Origin: Oidiodendron maius Zn
Taxonomy: Eukaryota; Ascomycota; Leotiomycetes; Myxotrichaceae
Length of the DNA stretch: 64,000 nt
Assembly (NCBI GenBank): GCA_000827325.1
Contig: KN832884.1
Span: 470,953 to 534,952 of the forward strand
Direction: 5' to 3'
A model generated the notes under the pieces. The model made no database searches. It worked only from the letters and a program-made list of their open reading frames with translations, and was not told the origin of the DNA. Below, piece by piece: positions 1 to 12,547 of the stretch (its first letter is position 1; each line of letters starts with the position of its first letter). The position numbers were made by a program, and so were the translations under genes.

Positions 1-1247
1 TGGAATGCATACCACTGCGATGTCAATGCAACAAAGATTTTGGCGGCTGCAAATTATGTCGTAAACCTTGGCCTCAAGGATGCTGGTTATCAATACGTGA
101 ATAGTAAGCTTTATCCACCGACTAAAACTCTGTATGCTGACAATACATAGTCGATGACTGTTGGGAAGTGCAGAGTGGCCGAGATCCTACTACAGGCGAG
201 CTCCTCCCTGATCCCACTACATTTCCAGATGGTATTTCTGGCGTCGCTGATGAGGTTCACGCCCTCGGTTTGAAACTTGGCCTCTACGGAAGCGCGGGCA
301 CTGAAACCTGTGCCGGTTATCCTGCGGAAATCGGTCATGAAAGCCTTGACGCTTCAACTTTCGCCGCGTGGGGTGTCGACTATTGGAAGTACGACAACTG
401 CAATGTCCCGTCAAACTGGACTGACCAGTACGATTTCTGCGTTCCTGACCAATCTGGATCTTTGCCCAACGGAACCTGCCCTGTGACGGACATGACTGCG
501 CCAGTCGGCTATGATTGGAGCACCAGTAACACTGCTAAAAGATACGATATAATGCGAGACGCTCTCCTTGCTCAGAATCGCACGATCCTCTATAGTCTAT
601 GCTGCTGGGGCGATGCGGATGTTGTGAGCTGGGGAAATAACACGGCCAATTCTTGGCGAATGTCCGGTGATATTCAGCCGAATTGGGCAAGTGTTGCCAG
701 CATCATGAACGAAAATTCCTTTTGGCTAGGCTATGTGGACTTCTGGGGACATAACGATGCCGACATGCTTGAAATCGGAAATGGGGATCTCACTATAGAA
801 GAGAATCGCTCTCATTTTGCTTTCTGGGCCGCTATGAAGTCGCCTCTCATCATCGGGACAGATCTCTCAGTTCTTCCGGCGGATCATGTCGATATTCTGA
901 AGAATCCATACCTTCTGGCATTTTCTCAGGACGAAGTTTTTGGCGCTCCGGCCATGCCGTACAAATGGGGTACCAACCCAGACTGGACGTTCAACAGTAC
1001 AAATCCTGCCGAATACTGGAGTGGAGAGTCTACACGAGGAACATTAGTCCTGGCTTTGAACACACTAGACGAAGCTGCAGATAGACAGATTACTTGGAGT
1101 GAAGTTCCGAGTCTCAGTGCAGTGGGCAATAGCTTCCACGTTATAGATATCTGGACTGGAGAGGACCTCGGTTGCATTTCCGACGGCATTACGAAGTCTG
1201 TAGGAGTTCATGATACGATTGGATATCTAGTTGGAGATAGCTGCTAA
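1..1247 (+). CDS. Alpha-galactosidase, GH27 (5' end outside window)
   Basis: Secreted glycoside hydrolase releasing terminal alpha-linked galactose from plant galactomannans and raffinose sugars. The window opens inside an exon (1-103); a 47-nt intron (104-150, GTAAGC..ATAG) follows, then exon 151-1247. Splicing gives YVNIDDCWE, a GH27 signature just after the first strand. KYDNC carries the expected catalytic Asp nucleophile and WRMSGDI the expected acid/base Asp; [11 protein letters not shown] and the TDLSVLP segment are also family-typical. At least 399 residues are present. The start and signal peptide lie upstream of base 1. Several N-x-S/T sites fit a secreted glycoprotein. The reading frame is intact to the TAA stop. 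The family call is firm; substrate preference cannot be read from sequence. Confidence 0.93.
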
Positions 1248-1950
1248 TCTGTTTGACGAGGGAGGAACTGCTAGCTGGGAATGAGAAGAAGAGCTTGCTT
1301 TTCCGTCTCCACCGTTTTTGCTTTCAGTCATATCACCTTGAACACCTTTGTAGCAATTGCGTGTACTACCAACCTCGCACTATGGAAATTATTCGGACCA
1401 TTTGAGCCCCTCAGTTTGGCCGCTGTATTTTGAGATATCGTTCAGGTAGTTTCCGCCAGTGTCCTGTCGGTTTCTAGAGAGGCTTGAGAGCCATTCCACA
1501 AAGCATAGTGTGAAACTAAACAAGTACTGCTATCTATTTCGGCCGGGGCTTCTTATATAGGTGGCTCTAACATTCGCTGAGCTTATGAACGAGTGCGACA
1601 TGCAACAAAAATTTTGTCCTAATTGCCTGGTTTTAACCTACAAAAGTAAAGAACGAACAAGGCGTATAAGACATCATCTTACCAAAAGGCGTACTTTTCA
1701 GAGTGGGATAAAGGTAGTTGGGTTCTTATCTTAACTGCGCTTGCTGACAACATTCCCCGCTTCGGACGTCCTCGTTTAGTGCGTAGCTCCTACTTCGGAT
1801 GGTAATTGCATCCCACCTTTATGGCAGGCCATGAGTGGGTTGACGCTAAAATGAGAGATAACCATATATTACACGACCATAGTCATTGTTTTCTTCATCC
1901 GAATAGAGTTTGTAAAGTTTTAGAATAAATGTTGGCTTGATCTCATCAAC
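1248..1950. other. Intergenic, 3' of GH27 and 5' of esterase
   Basis: No open frame of gene quality and no repeat that I could recognise. It should hold the GH27 3' UTR and the esterase promoter. Confidence 0.5.
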
Positions 1951-3138
1951 ATGGAAGATTCTCCATTGGTAAATGCCCTTCACCCATCTGTCGTGGACAG
2001 GATGGATCCCCAATTCGCAGAAATATACAATAAATATCAAGGTAGACGTTGTTCAAAACTGAAATTCAAGTCAATAAACAAGCTGATTAATAACAGCTCC
2101 CAAGCTGCGTGCGGATCAAGTCATGTACGATGAATACAACGCTGATCGACCTAAATACACCTTTCCAATAGTCCCTGGACCCAGCCCTGAAGTTGGAAGT
2201 GTCAAAATCTACAAAATCCCGGTCTCAGATCCAGCAGGCGAAATTGACGTGCAAGTTTACGTGCCGACCGTGGATGCTATAGCTAGAGGGGGACTAAAGA
2301 CCAAAGACGGAAAGCTGCCAGCGCACATGGACTTCCATGGCGGAGGATTTGTGATTGGAAATCTTAAATCAGATGAATCTTGGTGCAGACAAGCCTGTCA
2401 AGAAGTGGGCTGTATCATTCTCAACGTGGATTATAGACTTGCTCCGGATTTTCCTCATCCAGTGCCATTGACTGATTGTTGGACAGCTCTCAAGTGGGCC
2501 TTTAAGAATGCTGACGAGCTGGGAGTTGATTCGTCGAGAGTTTCAATCGGGGGTCTGTCGGCAGGTGGACAATTAGCTGCAGTTGTTGCATTATTGGCGA
2601 GGGATGAACCGAGCATGCCGAAGTTGGTTCTGCAAATGCTTATCGTCCCAGTCATTGATGTTCGATTTATCCCGCTAGAAGGATCTTGTGCTCCCGATGT
2701 GCCCTATGAGAGTTATATCAAGAATGAATTTGCTCCATGCTTGCCATTGAACCGCCTCCGTTGGTTCTATAAACTGTGGCTTGGCACCGATATGGGTAAG
2801 TATTTAGATAGTTACCGTCCCACAATTTACAGAGTGAGCTAATGAAGTTCCTAGATGCCCGAAAGAAAATGGCAGAAGACTTCAAAGCTTCCCCAATTCT
2901 CGCCCCTTCCCACGCCAATCTCGCGCCTGCAACGATTCACATTGCAGGCGTTGATACCCTTACTTCCGAAGGAATCGCATATCATTATGTGCTTGTGAAA
3001 GACGGGACTCCAAGTACTCTTAAGGTTTACGAAGGGTGTGGTCACCCATTTGGGCACTGGGATGGCCAACTTGATAAAGCAAAGGAATTTGTGCAAGACA
3101 CAATGAATGCTCTAAGAAAGGCCTATCATATAAAGTAG
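1951..3138 (+). CDS. Alpha/beta-hydrolase, HSL-type esterase/lipase
   Basis: Carboxylic ester hydrolase of the hormone-sensitive-lipase group (Abhydrolase_3), 357 residues. Exons 1951-2041, 2097-2795 and 2855-3138; introns of 55 and 59 nt restore one frame, and each unspliced frame hits a stop soon after its donor. The oxyanion-hole motif DFHGGGF is followed by a nucleophile elbow read as GLSAG in place of the usual GDSAG, so Ser is kept and the neighbouring residue changed. The Asp is probably in HIAGVDTL and the His in GCGHPFGHW. No signal peptide is evident, so it is probably cytosolic. The natural ester substrate is unknown; such enzymes occur in detoxification, catabolism and secondary metabolism. 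Confidence 0.88.
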
Positions 3139-3933
3139 AATTGATCTATCTGTAGCTAGCCTTTAAAATACCTCGGCAGTAAGAAATTATCACCAACTGT
3201 AATACAAAAAGAAGTCTTTTGCGTAGCATGAATAGTTATGCTCACAAATAGCAACAAGATTCCATCCCATTCTTTTCTGCCTCCCCAGCAGCGGGCCTTC
3301 TGGCCCTATTCTATCTTTTGATAGCCCACACGCCAAGAATCAGCATTTGTAGCAGAAGAGCTCACCACTTCGCCTCATTTTCACATTGCTCTACATCCTA
3401 TAACTGGGAATTGTATAGATATAACGTTGAATTTCATCAATTACTCCAATTTTCGAGTAGTTATCATATTTTATCATATAGATGGCCGTTTCTGGAGTAG
3501 AGCATTCTCCTTTTCCAATCCTGTAGCTCGCAGCTGACAAAGTCGCAAAACTAGCCACCACCAACAACTCGATAAATGACAGTAATGAAGTAAGGAGCTG
3601 ATAGCAAATAGCTGACATATTTCCACCGTATGATATTGAATACTTGTGTTTACTAGACGATGTGACGGTTAAAAGGTTGAGGAGAAAATGTATAAATCCA
3701 CAGCAGAGACAGTGTGTCGCCGCGAATCAAAGCAGCCAGTTCCCATTATCACCACTCTATGCATTGTCGGCCATGATCCAGGACAAGACGGGGTGAGGGC
3801 CATACTCTAAGTGAGCCGAGCGAAGAACAGCGATGAAGACGATAGCATGCACTAGATAAAATCATTACAAAAGTAGAATTTTCAGTCATTCTCTGCCGCT
3901 GACCTCTTCCCCACTCCGCAAATCCATGTTTGG
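3139..3933. other. Intergenic between convergent genes
   Basis: AT-rich spacer holding 3' ends of the esterase (+) and the regulator (-). Short open frames here have no family features. Confidence 0.5.
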
Positions 3934-6153
3934 CTAAAATCCCCCTTCACCAAAATCAACATTAGAAGAAAATAGATCCGCATCATAAGGCGTGTCATTA
4001 TTTTGGAGGTATTGATCTAATAAGGTCTATGCATAAATGTCAAAGTTTGCCTCAAGTGAGGAAGTATAGAGCTGTACTAACCCAGTCCAGGTTCTCTGGC
4101 CCATCGAGCATGTCTGACATGTGGTCGGCGTATTGTAAGCCACTCTCTCCTGTATTCAAAATATTTCCTCCAGTAACAAAAGAGTCAGATGACTTGTAGG
4201 CGTATTTGAGATTCTCAATCTTTTGGATCATTAGCGCCAGTACCTGCGCTGCAGTATTAGCGTCCTTCGAGAACGAACTAGCAAAAGCCCATATCCTATG
4301 CGACGTTTGTAAAGCATCAAGCTTTTTGCCTAAGTCTTTATCTCTTTTTGCGGAGGCAGTCCGCATAAGGACTGATAAGTCCAGACAAACGATCATTGCA
4401 GCCAAAAGGAAGTCATGTGCGTTTAGGGAAGATACCATCCATCGATCTTTGTATAATCGGCCACCTGACTGTGATGACTGATGTACATCTGCCTGTATGG
4501 CCAGAATTCGTAAAGCTGCGTCCAAACATACACTCCGTGAATTGGAATATTCTGGACTTCTCATTTCTGAATTAAGATATCGGCGATGGAGGACCACAAC
4601 GGCCTTTAAATAGAGGAGCTCAATATTGCATCTATTCATTATAGTGCTAGAAGTGTCCATGAATGATTGACTGATAGGTCTCATTTTAAAGCCAGTTGGA
4701 ATATTAGTATACGTCTCGCGCAGTTCCAGATCAAGCACCGTCATGGCCTCTGGCAAGCCTGGGGAGAGCGCTTGAGTGTGGCTCACAATCTTTTTAAACA
4801 CGTTCATTACCTTCCCTTTAACGATTGTATATGACACTGGAGTGTGATCGGACAGCGGTCGGGATGGCGGTAACACTGTGGTGTCTGGCGAAAAGTCCGA
4901 ATAGTTGAGATTTCTTGGGGCTGCTGTATCGCAACACTCACTCGGAATCATGCTAGGTAAACCTAGCTGAAACGATGTTAGTACATCCATTTGATATATA
5001 TTCGCCCATATCCGTCGTCGCATCTCGCCTTCGAAAGGTGAAATGGTGGAATGTATTTTCGAATCCCGGTGGTAGCCCAGTCGCATTGCAAGACGAATAA
5101 TAATGCCCAGGAGAAACCAGAGGCTGACGTTTGAATCTACAAGGCCCATGAAGTTACTCTGTAAATGCAAAACCAGCGTCTCTAAACCGTAGGATCGAGC
5201 ACTAGAGTACTTTCCAAGAACAATGCATTGCCGAGTCCTCAGCCGGAATACATCTGTTGAAATGGTATCCCCTATAGGATCTTCAGCGCTGTCATTGATC
5301 TGTCGGACGACTGCTGCTACGCTGAGGATAGAAAACAGGAGACCTATCCAAATTATGGGCGTTTTGGACGAATCATGCCAGAATTCTTCGTACTCTTTCT
5401 GGAACTTGGTTGGGTGAACAATGGCTGCAAAATGTAAGGTCAATATTTGGTTTAACGGTGCTGAACTCACGTAAAATCATAAATCTCAAATTGAAATACA
5501 GCGAAAGCAAGTTATCACAAACATGTCTTGGTGGGAGAGAGTGAAGAATTTCCCGAATTTCATGTGACGGCATTGGACTAAACATCAAATCTAGTTCTCT
5601 TTCCGGGCTTTTTCCTTCCACCTGTTGGTCCAGGAGAAGTTGGTTATTCGATAAACAAAACTGCTCGCGGACTTCTTTGATATCATCCAAAATTGACAGC
5701 CAATGATTAGAATCAACGTAAGTCATCTGGCTATTATCAACATGAAGCGATCCGCTTGTATCGGCTGATAATTTTTGGCCCGAGTCACCCAAAGCAGTTG
5801 TTACATCCCTAGAGTTTCTTGTTTCGCTTTCCCCAGAGTTTATTGTAACGCCGTGCTGCACAATCTGAAAGACGGCATTTTCCAAATTTTGCAATCGGTC
5901 TCCGAGACTGCTGCGCGCGGTCTTGTTTCGATTGGCATTTGCGGCATACTCGCAGGATGATTGCTTGTGACGTTGAATGCAAGTGCCACAAGGATAACCA
6001 CGATTACATCTTAATCTTTGTTGCCATTTCAGTATAATACTCCACATCGAGAGGAACCACTGACTTTCGAATACGGCAGGGCTCACAGGAAGTTGGCGGC
6101 CTGTTTCGCTTTCCAACCCTGCCGCCGTCAAAGTCTCCTGCAAAGCTTTGCAT
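3934..6153 (-). CDS. Zn2Cys6 transcription factor with Fungal_trans domain
   Basis: Nuclear regulator, 689 residues. Minus-strand exons: 6153-6065, 6015-5471, 5424-4082 and 4026-3934; introns 49, 46 and 55 nt. The first intron splits the zinc cluster, which after splicing reads C23-x2-C-x6-C-x5-C-x2-C-x8-C51, binding two zinc ions. The segment after it (SSLGDRLQNLENAVFQIV) looks like a short coiled-coil dimerisation helix. The Fungal_trans domain includes SLWFLLGIIIRLAMRLGYHRD and MRRRIWANIYQMDV. The last small exon gives a C-terminal tail starting TLLDQYLQNNDTPYDADLF, usual for this class. The gene is divergent from the SDR at 6656, with 502 bp between starts, so it may control that gene. 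The start at 6153 was chosen because it alone yields the complete cluster. Confidence 0.92.
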
Positions 6154-6655
6154 GTTACTTGAGAGCCTGGTAAGATTTGCTTGAAATATATAGAATAACG
6201 CGGCTCAGATTTATTCTTCCGCAGGTAACATAGCTACGTACGTTGCGAGTGGGGAGCGACGTAGTGTCTCTCTCCCGCTGTTTCGCCGACGGAGCGGATT
6301 TAATATCTCCGCAGTGGGGCACCGGCGCCTGTCTTGCGGAACAGCATGATCAAGCCGCATTTTGCAATACTGACTTAGAGGGAACAAGAATAGTCTTTGA
6401 TAGACGTAAATTGTGGACGCGTTTATTTATTAGCAATAGAGTTAATCCCGACTATATCTCCATGTTACCGACCGGAGAGGCCAGCCCGCTCCGCGCCATC
6501 AACCACAACAGAAGGTATAAGGTTGGTGACCGATCTACTTAGTACCAAAATTATGAACCAAATAATCCTCTGAAAGTCTTCGAGGAGAGAATTTTATTGA
6601 ATTTTGCCTTAGTTGGCAAGCAATCTGTCCCTGGATTCTCATCACAGCTTCCGCA
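6154..6655. promoter_or_regulatory. Bidirectional promoter with CCG/CGG palindromes
   Basis: This 502-bp gap lies between a Zn2Cys6 regulator (-) and an SDR (+). It contains CCGACGG at 6286-6292 and CCGACCGG at 6468-6475, plus further CGG triplets. Zinc-cluster factors usually bind CGG triplets in inverted, everted or direct order. The sites are seen; their use is inference. A 99-codon open frame at 6243-6542 is probably chance. Confidence 0.35.
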
Positions 6656-7725
6656 ATGTCCGTCCTCTCGGCAGCTCACGGGATTGCGTCTACAGTGTTC
6701 TCGAACTTCTTTATCCATCTACCATATCCCGATGCCAGCCTCCAAGGGCAAACTATCATTGTCACGGGTGCCAATACCGGTCTGGGCTTCGAAGCGAGTA
6801 GGCACTTGGCCCGTCTCGGAGTTGATAAACTCATCATGGGCGTGAGAAATATGAAGAAGGGCGAAAAGGCGAAGAGAGAAATCTTATCTTCTGAAAAACG
6901 AGACGAATCAACCATCGAGGTATGGCCATTGGATATGGATAGCTACAAATCGGTCAAAGAATTTGCCGATCGTGCGTCAAATCTTCCTCGACTGGACGCA
7001 ATACTAGCCAACGCTGGTATTCTCACTACCACCTACAGCGTGACTGAAGACAATGAGAAAACCATCACGACAAACGTGGTCAGCACGTTCTTGCTATCTC
7101 TTCTCCTTCTTCCGAAGTTGTGTCAGTCATCAGAGCAATTCAGCATCGTGCCAAGGATCGTCATTCCAAATTCAGCATTGCATTATATAGCACCCCTGAA
7201 GGAACTGGATATCAATGGAGAAGACATACTTGCAAGGTTGAACGACCAAGAAAAAGCAGACATGGCTAGTCGATATCCAGTCTCCAAGCTTCTCGTCATC
7301 TACGTTGTTCGCGAGCTAGCTGATCGGCTGAAAGCCTCCAAGAGACCCCTCGTCATCATTAATACTCCGAATCCCAGCTACTGCAAATCACAGCTTATGC
7401 ACGGCCCAGGCCAGTCGACCGGGTTCGGAATAAAAGTGGCTGAAAAGATTCTTGCTCGAAGTACAGAAGCGGGTAGCCGTACTCTAGTTCATGGTTTACT
7501 CTCAGGACGAGAGAGTCACGGACAATATATGACCAATTGTCATGTCCAAGCGTAAGATTTCCGGTTCGCACAGTGTTGAACCTAATGCTGACAGTTCCGT
7601 TAATCAGTCCAGCATCGTTTGTGACAAACACGAGAGGCACTCAGATCCAGAAGAAATTCTTCCGTGAGCTGATGGACAAATTGGAAGGGATTGCACCAGG
7701 GATATCATCGAATCTCGATGCGTGA
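6656..7725 (+). CDS. Short-chain dehydrogenase/reductase
   Basis: NAD(P)-dependent oxidoreductase, 337 residues, exons 6656-7551 and 7608-7725 around a 56-nt intron (GTAAGA..ATCAG). The cofactor motif TGANTGLG lies at residues 37-44, NAG follows in ILANAGIL, the active Ser is in IPNSALHY, and the catalytic Tyr-Lys pair is in YPVSK. Length and the C-terminal segment KKFFRELMDKLE match the large fungal SDR group often drawn into secondary-metabolite clusters or steroid-like reductions. The hydrophobic stretch near residues 12-22 may be a weak membrane contact rather than a signal peptide. It is divergent from the Zn2Cys6 gene, so co-regulation is likely. The substrate cannot be told from sequence. 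Confidence 0.9.
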
Positions 7726-9927
7726 ATTGTATGCTCGAGAGCCCTGTCATTGTTGCAAAATCATTACGGTTCTCCGATTTTATGTTGAATTGGGGATCTC
7801 ACCTAATTGAAATATGAGTTCTTGTTTGAAATGTTAGAGAAAATTAGAGAATCGACTCAGAAAAGAATCATAAGCCTGATATTGTGAGTTAAGTAGCAGG
7901 CGATGCTTGAATTTGGCTGTAATTCAGGAGAGCTACTTTAAATGCTATGTCTGTTTTGAACTTGTCATGGTTCATTGGAGAGATCAAGCTCGGAAAGAAA
8001 TATGCTCTTTGTCATTAATTAAACTCTTCTCCGGAGGCTGGCCAACTCAAAAAGGGATATCAATATAAAGCGAAGGAGGTTCCAGGAAAGAAGGAAGTTG
8101 ATTTGCTATTAGCTTTTACACGCTCCGAAGCTATACCCTGGCATCCAGTCAGTGCGAATTGTTTCTTAATTTAGCTGGGCCAACAAGAAGAGCATTATAC
8201 AAGCCCCCTTGTCATAGGGTCTATTAAATATTGCCCAATAAAAAGACTTACTTTCGGTGACTCGGCACATGGATTCAAGACTCGTCAGGCATCAGTGGTC
8301 TCTCGCACAGATACCAAGAGAACCTGTACTGCACTTGGAGAGCGAAGCTTCCTGTATGTCTCAGCCGATTATCTAATTTCATAGGTTGAAGATATTTTCT
8401 TAAGAAAATGGGCTGCAGGATGCATGCCACGGTCGAAGGGATGTTCCATGACGGCCATTGCTCTCCAAGGCATTAATCTTGTTAAGGCTTGCCAAGCCTA
8501 AGGCAGGGGTGCTTAAAACATATGCGTCGCCCACATGTCGATCAGTCATACAAAATGTACATGGGATTCAGCGGTGAAACCCAGCTGGCTGAAAAATAGA
8601 TTGTGGAAGGAGAGGAGAAAAGTCTGCTGTTCCCGGATAAGTTCGTCTGTAGCTAGACATGTAGTAAGGAAAAGATAAGTGGGTAGAAGAGTGCTGTCAA
8701 GAGAACAAAAGTAGAGCTGCTCAGCATAGGTAACAATACATGGGTATCGTCGTTGTCATAATTGTCGCAACTCTTCGTGTTTAATTTCCAGACTTTGACG
8801 ACCCGGTGTCAGATTTGCCTCGGGTTCTGTCGTTTTACCCAACAAGGAAAGGCGTACTAGCTCGGCCCGCGTTCCACCAACCACATATTAACCGGTGAAT
8901 TTTGAGCTGCGCCCCGCAATTCTACACTTTCTCCGGGGAGATTTCTGTGCGCTCTGTAAATAATCTTGAAATCTTTGGGCCAGCATGCGAAAAGCCTTAC
9001 ACCTTCGGAGATGGCCGATAATCTAGCGGGGATGGCCGATCTATCTTGTCAGAGAACTAGCAGCCCCGTTTTCCCTCCGACGAGGCACATGGCCTGCAGC
9101 TATCAATCCGAATGACCTCGGGATGCCACGTTGGCTTGCCTTAGGTGCCCGACATCTGTTTTATCCTTACCTGGGGACCACCACATCAGGCAATGGGCAC
9201 AAGTACAATATTACGGTCGCCTCGCTTTTCGCATCTGTTCATAGGGCAAAGCAGTTTCAAGCTCAACTGATTCACTCTCCAACTTTCCATTACCAATCAC
9301 GTCCTAGGCGAAGAATCACCACGAATTTTCCCGTGTCCATCGACACAGTTACCGTAGGATGGACCATGACCATATTCCGTCCAACTTTTCATTCTCTTGC
9401 CATGTGAATTTGTCTGCCTTGCTTGTCAAGCATCTCCATTGCTCCGTCCTTCGATGCGCGTGATGTCTTGTTGGCCCAAAGGAATGGAATCTCATGCTCC
9501 TTATCTCTGTGTAGCTAGCCAGAGGTTAATCGTTGGGCTTTAGGGCCATTCCGAAAACGCTCTCCGGACTGCAGCAGCATTTGGGCCTCCTTAAGTTGGG
9601 TTTCGACTTGGGCGTAGGGTTACGTCGTAGAGTTACTGGACGTCTCACCACCTTGGGCGAAATGACTTGTGCTACAGTTCTGAGGCAGACAGACTACTAT
9701 CACTGCCACGAATTAATTTAGAGAAGACAATTAGATTCGCTACAAATATGTCTCTAGACTACGTCTCTTCCATCACATAATATATAATAAGCAGAAGCTT
9801 ACTACCATGTGCCTGGACTACGTGACTTGATATTTGTCAGTTCCTCCGTATGCCTCTAGACATACCATCCCAGCCTTGTTTGTTCAAAATGCCTTTGTCA
9901 AATGCCTTTAACCCAGCTATTTAAGCT
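7726..9927. other. 2.2-kb gene-poor spacer
   Basis: No frame with family features in either strand. The 8.75-9.1 kb part is richer in CCGG/CGGGG-like words and looks promoter-like, but no adjacent start was found. Open frames near 9123-9407 and 9533-9721 lack codon structure or recognisable motifs. Confidence 0.45.
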
Positions 9928-12180
9928 ATGCCTGCAGATACACACAACGCATGCCGTGGAGCCCGGCAGTGTTCATGGCCGGCACTGTTCACACAAAGAA
10001 GGGAATTTGACGGAAAGGCAGAAAATACAACTTACATCGATTTTGTCCGGTCTCAGTCTAGCAATGGCAAGGAAGCGGAGAATGACGATGAAGAATTTGG
10101 AGAGAATGTGGATGAAGATGAGCATGAGAGTGATGAGGCTGTAGAACAAGATGGGTACAATGAGAGTGAGGAGCAAAATCCAGTCAAAGTTTTCATGGAA
10201 GGATGTTTTGGCGAGCAGAGGAAGTTGAAATACCACGATCAAGTTGATCAGGTATTAGGATTTTGTGACTGCAATGTAGGAAATGCACAAAAGCATGTTG
10301 CTTTACTAGACGACAGATGCAAGGGCGACTGCCGCTCTGAGCCACGGGGGTACAGCAGACCCTACCTGGGACCATTAACCGCACCAGGGTTGCAAGCGGA
10401 GTTGGAGAGAACGGTAATTTATCCTCAAGCTGCGCATTGGACTCCGAGTTGATATGTTTAATAGCGGTTCAAAGATCCTGACAAGGATTTCAATGAGAAA
10501 GTTGACGCCGAGAGGCGATTGATGTGAGTGGTCTGAAACCCGAAAGTACATCTTTGCCCGTGACTAATATTTTTAGATACATAACGGATTTGGATCCATT
10601 GTCTATCCATGCACTTCTAACCACGGCACCAACATCGCAAGCCCAAGTCCTGAAAGATCTCATATACAGGCATTTGATGGGCGAACTATCTCTCGGTGTG
10701 GATATTCCTGTAAGTTAAGGCCGCATAACTGAGGCAAAAATTTACCACCCCTGAAGCTAATATTATCAACGTAGTCGCAAGGATTCCGGAACTTTACCTT
10801 ACACTGCAATATTCCTTATTATGTGCTTAAATCGCACAAAGAACTCTGTAGGGATCACCGCAAAAAGGCCAATGGCGAACCGCTAAGGCAGTCATGGAAG
10901 TTTCCTTCAACCTCCAGAGAAGCACAGACACCAGAATCCACAGGCAACAGTGATTGTGTATATGAGGCACATGTCTCGATCACAGTTACTGGTATAGACC
11001 GATCGGTGTGGGTTGCATATGGGATTGTCGACACGTACTTTGACACTACACAGGACAGCGTGGATGTATATCACCAGCAGAAAGGAATGCGTAGAGGACG
11101 GGCCGATCCACTCGGATGTGGGTATATTGATGGTGATCAGCCTATTTGGGCACCGAGAGAATACTTTTTGAAAGTTGTGGAAATACGTATCAAGGATGTG
11201 GTGAGAGAATGGAGCGGGATTGTTCGCCGAATGCAGATGGAGATCAAACAGTGCGTACGCGCGAGTTATTGACCAAAATTTGTGAAATGGATAACTGACA
11301 TTGGGAAGTAACAGGTCTAGGAAGAGCAGCTTCTCACTCTTGTCTGGCGATCCAAAAACCAGACGTAACAAGCGACGGGGTGCCACGACATGGATTTCTG
11401 ATATTATGGAAATCTTAAGAGACTTCAAGGAGATTTTGTCTAGATATGACCTGGTTTGGGAGGCGTTCAATCGCCAGGCGATCGACCGTTTTATTGATGC
11501 AGAACCGTCCAAACTAAACAACTATGTTGAAGCTATCGAAATGTCATTTGGAGAGCTTCGAGGCTTCCTCCGGACAGTAGAGGGTATGATAAAGGAACTC
11601 GCTCAGGATTATCCCCAAGGTGTATGTTTAAATCGAACAGCATCTCCGATTCCCGAAATTGATAGGCTAATTAAAACAGCTCCGTGGTCAACTCCTCCTC
11701 GAAAACAATGAGGCTGCTCTCTGCCAACAGATAAGCGCCGACCGTATTCAAGTCTTGACATATTTATCTATGGTAAGCATCGCCGAATTTCAATTTAGAT
11801 AGTACAGACATGTGCCACGCAAAAACTGCAATACTAACTACTCTGATGCCTAGGCTTTTATCCCCTTAATTGTCGCATCATCCTTGTTCTCAATGCAGGG
11901 TGTTCTACCGTTCACCTCAAACTTCAGACATTTTACTCTCGTGCTGGTGGCCCTATCAATCTTTATTATGGGTACCCTGATAGTTCACTTTAACTGGGAG
12001 TTATGTCAACAAATCTTTGGGTCTTTATTCTCGGCCTGGAAACAACGAGCCTCAGTAGCCATGAAGCGACCACTCTTCTTTGGAGAGTGCAGAACTACTA
12101 TTGATATAGAAGCCCAAGTGGAGCAAGGTGGGATATCCTCTAATGGGCTTGGTGCTGGGCATCAGTTGGATCTTACGTGA
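9928..12180 (+). CDS. CorA-like fungal membrane protein
   Basis: Predicted 626-residue protein from seven exons: 9928-10413, 10465-10523, 10577-10709, 10775-11250, 11315-11621, 11680-11772, 11854-12180. All six introns (51-81 nt) keep phase. An acidic N-terminal stretch precedes a central region with RRLIYITDLDP and NFTLHCNIPYYVLKSH, found in a large family of uncharacterised filamentous-fungal proteins. A helical section follows, then two C-terminal membrane helices (about 512-534 and 544-566). The helix pair resembles the CorA/Mrs2 layout, but the loop after the first helix reads SMQ rather than the GMN of Mg2+ channels, so ion transport is unproven. The first exon start is the least certain part; an upstream exon is possible. 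Confidence 0.75.
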
Positions 12181-12547
12181 GTGAGATGTGTCTGCGGATC
12201 TGGATTTACCGTCTTTTGTGGAAGTAGGTGTTACCCCACAGTTATAGATAGATATGACAGCAATGCCAAATTATGACAGCCTATCAGGAATAAAAAGAAA
12301 TTTGATCGGATGATTCGTGGCCGCTTTGTGGTTTATGACGTGGCGTAGATAACTGAAGACGGGGCTGACGGGTAGCTATATCTAAACCAATGATCTGCTC
12401 GCGAAGAGTGATGCCCAACAGCTCGATAATCTCAGACTCTTCAAATACCAAATACTACAGTATGAGAAGTTTCGCATTCATAGCTTCAACGGATACAACT
12501 AAGTATCTCTGAGGCAGGCCTCTGAGTAATTGAAAACTGAACGCGTA
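12181..12547. other. Short intergenic promoter region
   Basis: Nothing recognisable beyond the presumed 3' UTR of the CorA-like gene and the promoter of the ArgRS-like gene. Confidence 0.5.

Noticed and set aside
6243-6542. 99-codon open frame between the regulator and SDR
   Set aside because: No family features, sits in a shared promoter, and overlaps the CGG palindromes.
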